Of a stretch of DNA of 64,000 nt, positions 1-7,513 are shown in pieces; within the stretch, counting starts at the first letter, position 1; each line of letters opens with the position of its first letter. Origin of the DNA: Anaeropeptidivorans aminofermentans. Its GTDB lineage: Bacteria > Bacillota > Clostridia > Lachnospirales > UBA5962. The notes beneath the pieces were generated by a model, which saw nothing but the letters and a program-made list of their open reading frames with translations, searched no databases and was not told the DNA's origin. Position numbers and translations under genes: made by a program. The stretch is taken from contig NZ_OW711693.1 of NCBI RefSeq assembly GCF_940670685.1, forward strand, positions 1,488,001 to 1,552,000, in the 5' to 3' direction.

Positions 1-67
1 TTATAAACGTTTAGAATTTATAGTAAATACTATGCTGCTATAATGCAAATAAGGTAGGAATGAAAGT

Positions 68-1210
68 ATGTATATAGATGATTTTGCAATATTTATATTG
101 CATATTTGTATTGCTTTTTTAATAAACAGAAGTCTTTTTGATGACATTAGATATGTATTTTTTCCATATTTGTCATCAATTCTTCTTTTGTCCATTAATC
201 AGCTTATCATCTTTTATCTTATTGCCTGCTTATTCCCAGATAAGGCCCTTTATAAAGCTATCCTTTTATTGATTCATCTACTTTGTTTAACAGGGGTTTT
301 AAAATTTAAAATTAAAATTTTCTATTTTAAATGGTTTGAAACAGTAGAAGGAGGCTGCCAAAAGGAGACTATAATAAAAAAAGAAAAGGTATTTATTGCA
401 ATATTATTTTCAATAACTTTATTGCTTTTTGCTACATTGGGTTATTTAAGATACTTCGGCAGTAATCCTATAGAAAAATATATTTTGACAATATTAAATA
501 TATATATATATATTCTGGTATTATTTTATTTTGAAAAAAGCTTAAAGTTCAGCATGGTATCCATTGAAGCCATTACAGATAAAACCTACAGAAAAGAAAT
601 AGAAAGCTACATGAAAGTGATACGCGCTCAAAGACATGATTTTAATTTCCACCTTCATGCAATACAGGGAATGATAGAAAACGGAAAAGTCAGCGAGTGC
701 CACAAATATATACAGGAAATGGTTAAATCCTCTATAAGCCTTAATGATATTATAGGCGTATATGACCCTGCTATAGGGGCGATGCTTAATATTTTCAGAG
801 AGAATGCTCTTATAAAGGGAATAAAGATAGATTTTGATATTAAGTATAATATGGAGCATATAGGCTGCTCCTCTTATGAAGCCAATAAAATAATAGGAAA
901 CCTCCTTCAAAATGCCCTGGATGAAACTGAAAGACATAAAGATTTGTCTTATGGAATAAAGCTTTTAATATTTAAAAGAAGCGGAAATACGGTTATTGAC
1001 GTGTCTAATATTTTCAGCGGAAATGAGGGCGTATTGGCTGATATATTTCAATACGGCTATTCCACTAAACCGGACCATGACGGCATAGGCTTACCAAATG
1101 TATCAAATATATTAGAGCTTCGGGGAGGAATGATTTATACGGAGTTTGAGGAAAATATTATTCATTTTGTTGTTACTGTGCCAAACAGATATGCCAAAAG
1201 ACCAGCATAG
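68..1210 (+). CDS. AgrC-like sensor histidine kinase (GHKL ATPase)
   Basis: Membrane sensor kinase of the quorum-sensing/bacteriocin type, expected to autophosphorylate and signal to the LytTR regulator 29 bp downstream. The first ~160 residues are strongly hydrophobic with several probable membrane spans. The phosphoacceptor box has RHDF with His190, followed by the N..H...I.G spacing usual for AgrC relatives. The C-terminal ATPase has an N box (Asn282 in NALDE) and a G box (GIGLPN near residue 339). The 380-residue length is slightly short for the family. A TATAAT at 39-44 may be its -10 box, but no good -35 is visible. The ligand is unknown: no AgrB or AgrD homologue is in the window, although the sequence upstream of base 1 is not available. 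Confidence 0.88.
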   Translation: MYIDDFAIFILHICIAFLINRSLFDDIRYVFFPYLSSILLLSINQLIIFYLIACLFPDKALYKAILLLIHLLCLTGVLKFKIKIFYFKWFETVEGGCQKETIIKKEKVFIAILFSITLLLFATLGYLRYFGSNPIEKYILTILNIYIYILVLFYFEKSLKFSMVSIEAITDKTYRKEIESYMKVIRAQRHDFNFHLHAIQGMIENGKVSECHKYIQEMVKSSISLNDIIGVYDPAIGAMLNIFRENALIKGIKIDFDIKYNMEHIGCSSYEANKIIGNLLQNALDETERHKDLSYGIKLLIFKRSGNTVIDVSNIFSGNEGVLADIFQYGYSTKPDHDGIGLPNVSNILELRGGMIYTEFEENIIHFVVTVPNRYAKRPA

Positions 1211-1239
1211 ACTTATATTATAGCGGGGGAGGGTAGCTT

Positions 1240-1980
1240 GTGATATATGCTTTAATAGTTGATGACGATAATTTATCCAGAGAGTCTTTAAAGTCTGTTC
1301 TTAAAGGTTATGATAATATCGAGGTGAAAAATGAGGTTTCGTGCAGCATGGACGCTGTTAACTATTTAAAATCAGACCCTGATATAGACCTGATTTTTTT
1401 GGATATAGAAATGGAGGGCGGTTCAGGTTTTGAGCTTGCGGAATATTTAAGCAAGGAGTATTCCGATATATTATATATTTTTCTTACAGGCCATGCAGAA
1501 TTTGCCTTGGACGGGTATAAATATAAACCTATAGACTTTCTTTCAAAGCCTATAAATACCTTTAGATTTGAACAAGCGATAAAAAGGGTTTTTGAAGCGA
1601 GGGCGGAAGAAAAGAAGCAAAGAAAAGCTCCAAGCCGAATAGGAATCAGGATTGAGGGCGGTTACGAAATAATAAATATAGAAGATATATACTATATTGA
1701 AAAGAAGCTTAGAAAAATATATCTTAAAACGAAAAGCGGAGAAAAAGTGTTTTCAAAATATTCTATGGACCAGCTTGAGATTATGTTTGAACCTCACGGA
1801 TTTATCAGGGTTTATCCCTCTTTTCTTGTGCCTTTTAAACATATAAAATCTATTTTTGAGCAAGGAGACAGGATATATTACATTCTTCTTGATAATACAC
1901 CTGATAAAATACCTCTCAGCAGAGGAAAATATGCTGAGGTAAAAGAATATTTATCTAAAGAAGGTGTTCGGTTTTACTAA
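1240..1980 (+). CDS. LytTR-family response regulator
   Basis: Response regulator paired with the kinase just upstream (same strand, 29-bp gap). The receiver domain spans about residues 1-120, with the acidic pocket DDD near the N-terminus, phosphoacceptor Asp55 in FLDIEM, and the conserved Lys in FLSKP. The C-terminal half (about 137-240) has the LytTR DNA-binding pattern, including IYYIE and a GFIRVYPSFLV stretch corresponding to the family's F.R.H.S..VN region. The start is GTG at 1240 behind a GGGGGAGGG ribosome-binding site. AgrA/LytR-type regulators usually bind pairs of ~9-11 bp direct repeats; a candidate pair lies ahead of the ABC exporter. Likely target: the exporter operon at 2264. 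Confidence 0.9.
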   Translation: MIYALIVDDDNLSRESLKSVLKGYDNIEVKNEVSCSMDAVNYLKSDPDIDLIFLDIEMEGGSGFELAEYLSKEYSDILYIFLTGHAEFALDGYKYKPIDFLSKPINTFRFEQAIKRVFEARAEEKKQRKAPSRIGIRIEGGYEIINIEDIYYIEKKLRKIYLKTKSGEKVFSKYSMDQLEIMFEPHGFIRVYPSFLVPFKHIKSIFEQGDRIYYILLDNTPDKIPLSRGKYAEVKEYLSKEGVRFY

Positions 1981-2070
1981 TGCTTACGGAAAACATGACA
2001 TTAATACTGCCTAAATAGACAACGAAAAGGCTAAACGAGTCAAACTTTATTGTAGGGTATAAAATTATAT

Positions 2071-2141
2071 AATATGATGTTAAATAAAGGTTAAGTTATG
2101 GTTAATACTATAACACCATTTATTTAACATCATATTTTTTT
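2071..2141 (+). terminator. Rho-independent terminator after the two-component system
   Basis: An 18-bp perfect inverted repeat (2071-2088 with 2119-2136) with a ~30-nt loop, followed by a run of T. It lies about 90 bp after the regulator stop codon and separates the two-component genes from the exporter operon. The stem is AT-rich, so strength is uncertain. Confidence 0.65.
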
Positions 2142-2163
2142 GATGCAAAAGTACCTATGCATC

Positions 2164-2215
2164 ACGGTAAATTTATAGTTATTTCAGTACATGTGGTGGA
2201 AAATACTGTAAATTT
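2164..2215 (+). promoter_or_regulatory. Direct-repeat pair, candidate LytTR regulator site
   Basis: ACGGTAAATTT (2164-2174) is repeated as ACTGTAAATTT (2205-2215), 41 bp start to start, about four helical turns, on one DNA face and 50-100 bp ahead of the exporter start. LytTR regulators bind direct repeats, but usually with about half this spacing, so this is only a candidate operator. Confidence 0.3.
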
Positions 2216-2263
2216 CCAAAGTTTTATAATTTTTGCTTATATCATTTATTTTAGGGGGTAATT

Positions 2264-4009
2264 ATGACTAGGGCAAAGGAAACCAAGTCAAGGGAAAATC
2301 CGAACAAAGGAATCTGGAAATCTTTTTTCCGAATGTGCCTAAGGGCAAAGCTGCCGATAATGACCATTATTGTATACTGCATTATCCGCATTTTTAATTC
2401 ACAGATTTATTTACTTGTTCCAAGCAAAACAGGAGAGCTTTTTGCAGGAAATGTAAGCGTACAAATGGTTACCATCGTTATAGTATCACAGATTCTTACT
2501 TCTACCCTCGGTCAGATAAGCGGATTTGTAGAAGGTATCGTCGATGCCAGGATAGACCGTAACTTCAGAAACGTTATATGGAAAAAGACTTTAAATCTTC
2601 CCGTGAGCTTTTTTGATAAGGTCCCGGCTGCCGGAATGATAAGCCGTATTACGCTGGATACGGAAAGGCTCAGAACCTTCATTGTGGACATCGTGTTAGC
2701 AGAGCTTCTTCGATTTTATACCTTCTATATTACCTTAAAGAAGATATCGGAATACGACAGCTCTCTGGTATACCTTCTCTTAGCGCTGATACCGGTAATC
2801 ATTATACTTGGAATAGTTCTCGGCCGTATTACGCTAAAGATACAGATAAAAATCCGTGATGAAATATCGAACCTTACCCGCTTTTTAAGCGAGCTTATTA
2901 CTACGGTTCCTATTATAAAATCCTTTAATAAGGCAGGCTATGAAAGCCAGAGAGGCAATCACGCCATAGATAATTTATATAAGGCGGAGCGTTCTAATTT
3001 ATATTTAGGTCTTTTAAAAAGGCCCATAAATACTATTGTACAGCTTGGCAAAACAATTCCTTTAATACTTATAGGAATACGCTCCATTAATAATGGTATT
3101 CTTGATGCCGCAACATGGTATGCTTTTTACCAGTTTGCCAATACCCTTCTAAATAGCTTAAGCAGTTATGAAGGGGTATGGGAAAACATTAAAGCAACGC
3201 AAGGAGCCGTTTTCAGAATATCGAAGGTTCTTGAGGAGCCGGAGGAAGGCTTCCAGCCCTATAAAAATGAGGTTATAGAAAAAGGCGATATTGTTTTTGA
3301 TAATGTTACCTTTGGATATGAAGAAAACAAAATATTAAGGAATGTATCTTTTACAATACCTTTTAATAAAACGACGGCCATCGTTGGGCCAAGCGGCAGA
3401 GGAAAAACGACGGCGCTAAAGCTTATAGAGCGGTTTTATCCTCCCTGTGAAGGCAAAATAACATTAAGCGGCCTCGATATACAGGATTTTAAAATAAATG
3501 ACTGGAGAAGCAAAATAGCATACGTTTCTCAGGATATCCCCATGATGTCGGGCACGATAAAAGAAAATATTCTTTACGGTGTTAAAAGAGAGGTTTCGGA
3601 TATGGAGCTTAAGCAGGCAGCGGAAGCCGCCAACGCCCATGATTTTATCATAAAGCAGCCGGACGGATATGATACGCAGGTAGGCCAGTTCGGTTCTAAG
3701 CTTTCAGGCGGCCAAAGGCAGCGGATTACCATTGCAAGGGCATTGTTGTCAAAACCATCTATCCTTATTCTTGACGAGCCTACGTCTAATCTTGACGCTG
3801 TGGCTACCTCGGAGGTTATGAAGGGGTTAAACAATCTTATGATGAACCGCACCGCTATTGTTGTTGCCCATGACGAGCATGCAATTCTTGATGCCGACCA
3901 CATCATAGTATTTAATCAGGACGGAAGCATTTCAGAAGGGACCCATGAAGAACTGCTTTTCGAAAACAGCTTTTACAGACGTATGATGGGAGGGGAAATA
4001 TCAGCATGA
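2264..4009 (+). CDS. ABC exporter half-transporter, subunit A
   Basis: Fused membrane domain (about residues 30-320) plus ATPase domain (about 340-575) of an LmrCD/BmrCD-type exporter. The ATPase has Walker A GPSGRGKTT near residue 375, Q-loop, signature LSGGQ near 480, Walker B ILILDEP with the catalytic Glu near 505, and an H-loop (VAHD). It overlaps the next gene by ATGA, so the two are probably translated together as a heterodimer. The ribosome-binding site is AGGGGG, 7 bp before ATG. Both halves keep a catalytic Glu, unlike many heterodimeric exporters in which one site is degenerate. There is no N-terminal C39 peptidase domain, so any peptide cargo would be matured by another protease. 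Cargo is not readable from sequence. Confidence 0.88.
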   Translation: MTRAKETKSRENPNKGIWKSFFRMCLRAKLPIMTIIVYCIIRIFNSQIYLLVPSKTGELFAGNVSVQMVTIVIVSQILTSTLGQISGFVEGIVDARIDRNFRNVIWKKTLNLPVSFFDKVPAAGMISRITLDTERLRTFIVDIVLAELLRFYTFYITLKKISEYDSSLVYLLLALIPVIIILGIVLGRITLKIQIKIRDEISNLTRFLSELITTVPIIKSFNKAGYESQRGNHAIDNLYKAERSNLYLGLLKRPINTIVQLGKTIPLILIGIRSINNGILDAATWYAFYQFANTLLNSLSSYEGVWENIKATQGAVFRISKVLEEPEEGFQPYKNEVIEKGDIVFDNVTFGYEENKILRNVSFTIPFNKTTAIVGPSGRGKTTALKLIERFYPPCEGKITLSGLDIQDFKINDWRSKIAYVSQDIPMMSGTIKENILYGVKREVSDMELKQAAEAANAHDFIIKQPDGYDTQVGQFGSKLSGGQRQRITIARALLSKPSILILDEPTSNLDAVATSEVMKGLNNLMMNRTAIVVAHDEHAILDADHIIVFNQDGSISEGTHEELLFENSFYRRMMGGEISA

Positions 4010-5751
4010 AAAAAATAAAGAATTCTGCTAAGACCCATAAGGACGCTTTTTCATGGAAAGCCTTCCTTACATTCTATACAAAAATTAACATGCCCTGGCA
4101 TCTTCTTATAATTAGCTTATTTACAAGTTTTGCAATAACACAAGTAAATCTTCTTCTTGTCCCTTATACCTCCGCCATATATAAAGCAGAGATAGGAAAT
4201 GAGGGGTTTTTAAAGGGCTTTATTTTCTGGACGGTAATGGCGTCTCTGGTAGGGCTTATATATAACCTTTTCCAAGGCTTTTTACGCCTTATTACGGAAA
4301 GAAACATCAGAAGGAAGGTATGGGGCAAGCTTTTAAGTATTCCTATGGCGGAATTTGATAAGGAAGATTCCCAGAGCTTTATTTCCCGTATTACCTCCGA
4401 CGTTACGCTGGCGTTATCCGCCCCAAGCAGCGTCATGAGCTTTGTAGCGTCTATTTACGGCCTGGTAATTGCCTATTTGGAAATGAATAAAATATACCCT
4501 GAACTGGCAAAGTATATTTTATTTGTAGGCCCGGTATCCTTGATTCTCATTGTTATCATAGGAAAGTTCCAGTATAAAATGAACTTTGTGGTTCAAAATG
4601 CGCTTTCGGCTCTTACCAATTATTTTGGGGAAAGAGTATCCAATATTTACTATATCAAGTCAACTAATATGGAAAACGAGGAGTATGAAACGGGGATAAA
4701 GGCCAGCCAGGAAAAATACAAGGCGGATTTCTTAAAAGCAACCCTTTCCGCATTGCAGATTCCCATTGGCTATATTGCCCAGTATGCCATAATGATTGTT
4801 GTTTTTGTAGGGGGCGCGTCTTTTGTGAGAAGCGGCCAGATGGAAGTAGGGGGTCTTGTGGAATTTTATTCTTACTCTATGATACTGCTTCCTTCGTTTT
4901 TTGAAATAGTGACCCAATGGCAGAGTATCAAAGGTTCGCAAGGCGGTACGGCTAAAATCGTTGCCCTTATGGAGCTTGAAAATGAGGTTGACGACGGAAA
5001 GCTTTCCATGAATATACCCGATGCGGATATTCAATTTAAAGATACCGTATTCTCCTACGATAATGAAAACATTATTCTCCACGGCACCAACTTTACAATC
5101 CCTAAAAATAAGAAAACCGTTATCTTAGGCGCTAACGGAAGCGGAAAAACAACCGTATTCAAGCTTCTTGAAAGATTCTATAAGCCCCAGCAGGGTAAAA
5201 TAAGCTTCGGTGAAAACAATATTTCAGATATAAAGCTTGAAGACCGGAGAGCGGCCATAGGGTATGTTTCTCAGAACAGCCATTTGATACCGGGAACCAT
5301 AAGAGAAAACATAGCCTACGGAACAAATCGTGATTATTCGGAAGAAGAAGTCATAAGGGCGGCAAAGATGGCCAACGCCTATGATTTTATCATGGAGCTT
5401 GAGGACGGCTTTGATACCTATGTAAGCCCCTTTAACGCCAAAGTATCCGGCGGTGAAAAGCAGAGGTTAGCTATTGCCAGAATCATTATGAAGGACCCGG
5501 ACTACCTTCTTTTAGATGAAGCCACCAGCAGCCTTGACATCATATGCCGCCAGGACGTACTTGGTGCTTTGAAAAACCTTATGGATAACCGCACAACCAT
5601 TATGATAAGCCATGATATGGCGCTGGTTAAAGATGCCGACCATATTATAGTCATAAATGACGGCGCTATTGAAGCCGAGGGCAGCTACGAGGAGACCCTT
5701 GCGGCAAGTTCAAGCTTTCAAAAATTTATCGCTCTCCAGGAAATACGATAG
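4006..5751 (+). CDS. ABC exporter half-transporter, subunit B
   Basis: Second half of the exporter; its ATG overlaps the stop of subunit A (ATGA). Membrane domain about residues 20-310, ATPase about 335-575 with Walker A GANGSGKTT near 375, signature VSGGEKQR near 480, Walker B LLLDEATSSLD and H-loop ISHD. It is exactly the same length as subunit A (581 residues) but clearly diverged, as expected for heterodimer partners. It lies upstream of chaperone-like and thioredoxin-like genes, which suggests a cargo that needs folding or thiol handling. Drug or lipid export is an equally valid reading from sequence alone. Confidence 0.88.
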   Translation: MKKIKNSAKTHKDAFSWKAFLTFYTKINMPWHLLIISLFTSFAITQVNLLLVPYTSAIYKAEIGNEGFLKGFIFWTVMASLVGLIYNLFQGFLRLITERNIRRKVWGKLLSIPMAEFDKEDSQSFISRITSDVTLALSAPSSVMSFVASIYGLVIAYLEMNKIYPELAKYILFVGPVSLILIVIIGKFQYKMNFVVQNALSALTNYFGERVSNIYYIKSTNMENEEYETGIKASQEKYKADFLKATLSALQIPIGYIAQYAIMIVVFVGGASFVRSGQMEVGGLVEFYSYSMILLPSFFEIVTQWQSIKGSQGGTAKIVALMELENEVDDGKLSMNIPDADIQFKDTVFSYDNENIILHGTNFTIPKNKKTVILGANGSGKTTVFKLLERFYKPQQGKISFGENNISDIKLEDRRAAIGYVSQNSHLIPGTIRENIAYGTNRDYSEEEVIRAAKMANAYDFIMELEDGFDTYVSPFNAKVSGGEKQRLAIARIIMKDPDYLLLDEATSSLDIICRQDVLGALKNLMDNRTTIMISHDMALVKDADHIIVINDGAIEAEGSYEETLAASSSFQKFIALQEIR

Positions 5752-5765
5752 ATATCACACATGCT

Positions 5766-5808
5766 ATGCAGCCATGGGGCATGCCAATAGCTGCACTAAT
5801 GGCTGCAT
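5766..5808 (+). promoter_or_regulatory. Intra-operon hairpin between exporter and chaperone-like gene
   Basis: A 10-bp perfect inverted repeat (ATGCAGCCAT at 5766-5775, ATGGCTGCAT at 5799-5808) in the 125-bp gap between the exporter and the trigger-factor-like gene. No T-run follows, so it is more likely an mRNA processing or stability element than a terminator. Confidence 0.4.
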
Positions 5809-5876
5809 AAGCCTCCCTCTTGGGAAATTTAAAAGCGGTTTTAACATTATTATTATAAATCACAGGAGATGTTTAA

Positions 5877-6824
5877 ATGAAAGAGTTAAAGTCAAAGGTA
5901 TTAAAGGAATTTGATTTTCGTAAGGCTGATGTATCGGAGGTAGATTTTACATATGAAGCAGAGAAAGGCTTTATAGAAAAGGAATTGCTTCGTATAAAGA
6001 AAAAGAATGCGGTAACATACGAAGTTGATGCCGTCATTAAAGGCGATATAGTTCTATGCTCTTTAAGAAGCGACAACCCAAAATACAATAAAGAGATAAG
6101 CGTTAATTCAAGCCTTGGGATTTTTAAAAAGGAAGTTGCCGGCAAGCTTAACGGTATGAAAAAAGGAGAGATCTTGACGATTTCCGTCGACGGCGACGAT
6201 GTGAATATCGAGATACTGAAAATAGAAAGGCGAGAGCTTCCCGAGATACTTACAGACGAAATGGTTGAAAAAGAAGAAATTGAAAGTGTATCCACAGTAA
6301 AAGCTCTGGAAAAACATCTTCAAGAGCTTCATCAGAAGAATATAGACAGTGCCATAAATACAAAGGCTTATTATCTTGTAGAGCATGTTTTAAAGCAGGT
6401 AGTTCCACAAAGCCAATATGAAATATATGAAGAAGATATTCAATATTTATGTGATTTGGAAATTCAAAAAGCAAGTGCCCTGGCGAAAAATGAAGGCTTG
6501 ATTCTTGAAAAAATGACGGAAGAAGATTTTAACGGCAGAATCCCCGTTAAAAGCTATGAAGAGTTTTTGAATATGGTTCATAATATGGGAAAAAATCAGA
6601 TTTATGTACTTGTAATGGGTCTCAAAAAGGCTAAGGAAGATGGCTATGAGCCATCAAAAGAAGAGTATGAGGAGTTCCTTAAAGGATATTATACCATGTA
6701 TAAATTGGACCCTGAAGTAGCAAGAAAGGCCCAGTCATGGGAGCTTTATGAGGCAAATGAATATATAATTTACTATAGAAGGCAAATAATAAATTACTAT
6801 AGGGAAAGATATCAGGAGGTATAA
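5877..6824 (+). CDS. Trigger-factor-like protein without ribosome-binding domain
   Basis: Resembles the PPIase and C-terminal chaperone parts of trigger factor. Residues about 55-125 match the FKBP-like core (GDIVL..., LNGMKKGE, ending IERRELPEI...DEMV, the usual junction to the C-terminal domain); the rest is a helical, charged chaperone-like domain. The N-terminal ribosome-docking domain and its GFRxGKxP signature are absent, and the PPIase flap is short, so isomerase activity is doubtful. At 315 residues it is well below the ~430 of true trigger factor. It lies 2 bp upstream of a thioredoxin-like gene and downstream of an exporter, suggesting a dedicated folding or holding role for exported or client proteins. 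ATG follows AGGAG. Confidence 0.65.
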   Translation: MKELKSKVLKEFDFRKADVSEVDFTYEAEKGFIEKELLRIKKKNAVTYEVDAVIKGDIVLCSLRSDNPKYNKEISVNSSLGIFKKEVAGKLNGMKKGEILTISVDGDDVNIEILKIERRELPEILTDEMVEKEEIESVSTVKALEKHLQELHQKNIDSAINTKAYYLVEHVLKQVVPQSQYEIYEEDIQYLCDLEIQKASALAKNEGLILEKMTEEDFNGRIPVKSYEEFLNMVHNMGKNQIYVLVMGLKKAKEDGYEPSKEEYEEFLKGYYTMYKLDPEVARKAQSWELYEANEYIIYYRRQIINYYRERYQEV

Positions 6825-6826
6825 TT

Positions 6827-7141
6827 ATGGCAATTCAATTAGCAACAGCAGAAAACTACGAGGATATGATTAAGGAAGGCTTTGTTATCGTCGACTTTTT
6901 TTCGGAAACCTGCGTCCCCTGCAAGACCTTTTCCAAGGTTTTGGACGAAATAGAGTTTGAGCTTCCTTTCGTGAACATCGTTAAGGTAAACACGACAAAG
7001 TATCCTGAGCTTGGAAAGAAAAACAAAGTGTTCGGTGTTCCTACGGTTTTCTTCATGAACGACGGAGAAATGCTTGAAAGGCATGTAGGCGCCCTGTCCG
7101 AAGATGAAGTTAAGGAAAAAATAGGAGGATATATCTATTAA
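6827..7141 (+). CDS. Thioredoxin-like protein (CVPC active site)
   Basis: Single thioredoxin domain of 104 residues with no signal peptide, so cytoplasmic. The redox pair is Cys29-Val-Pro-Cys32 after VDFF, rather than the WCGPC of housekeeping thioredoxin, and the cis-Pro is Pro72 in GVPT. The helix after the active site and the final glycine-rich strand fit the fold. The start is fixed by AGGAGG 6 bp upstream, and the upstream gene ends 2 bp before it, so the two are co-translated. The preserved CxxC implies dithiol-disulfide exchange; the Trp-less active site suggests a specialised partner, possibly a client of the neighbouring chaperone-like protein or exporter. Confidence 0.85.
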   Translation: MAIQLATAENYEDMIKEGFVIVDFFSETCVPCKTFSKVLDEIEFELPFVNIVKVNTTKYPELGKKNKVFGVPTVFFMNDGEMLERHVGALSEDEVKEKIGGYIY

Positions 7142-7143
7142 TT

Positions 7144-7273
7144 TATAGCAAAATAGCTTCAAGGCAGCAACAAAAGCCTATTTTTTATAAACGCTTAAAT
7201 ATAATAAAAGCTTTTATATTAAGCCATTCAAAATATACGGCTTTTGTGACTGCAATTAAATTATTTTACTATA
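7144..7273. repeat. MITE-like hairpin repeat, family 1, copy a
   Basis: 130-bp imperfect palindrome ending TTTTACTATA, with the same inner order as the other family-1 copies: an AAAAGCC arm, a GCTTAAATATA arm, a loop, AAGCCATTCAAAATATACGG, then the closing arm. It fills much of the 372-bp gap between the thioredoxin gene and the peptidase gene. The rest of the gap shows nothing recognisable. Confidence 0.75.
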
Positions 7274-7513
7274 CAAGACTATAAACAGCCTTAATGTACT
7301 TAAAGAATCAATTATCAGCTTATTTATATAATAGATTCTTATTAAAAAACAAGAGTCTATTTGGAATAAGCATTAATGCTTAATTTAATAATATAGTTAA
7401 TAAGCTTAAAGGCAGTTTGCCGGCAAGAGACGCTTATATCATTTTCAGCTTTGCATAACAGGCTGAAAAGAAAATAAATTCGAAATTGTTAAACCATAAT
7501 AACGAGGTGTATC

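Noticed and set aside
2151-2262. A 34-codon hydrophobic frame before the exporter as an autoinducer precursor
   Set aside because: No ribosome-binding site and no leader or cleavage pattern; it overlaps the promoter region and the exporter's own ribosome-binding site.
1981-2263. Riboswitch ahead of the exporter
   Set aside because: No recognised conserved core; the only structure is a simple terminator hairpin.
5766-5810. A 14-codon frame (MQPWGMPIAALMAA) as a possible peptide precursor
   Set aside because: It lies exactly on the perfect inverted repeat and has no ribosome-binding site, so it is more easily explained as a hairpin.
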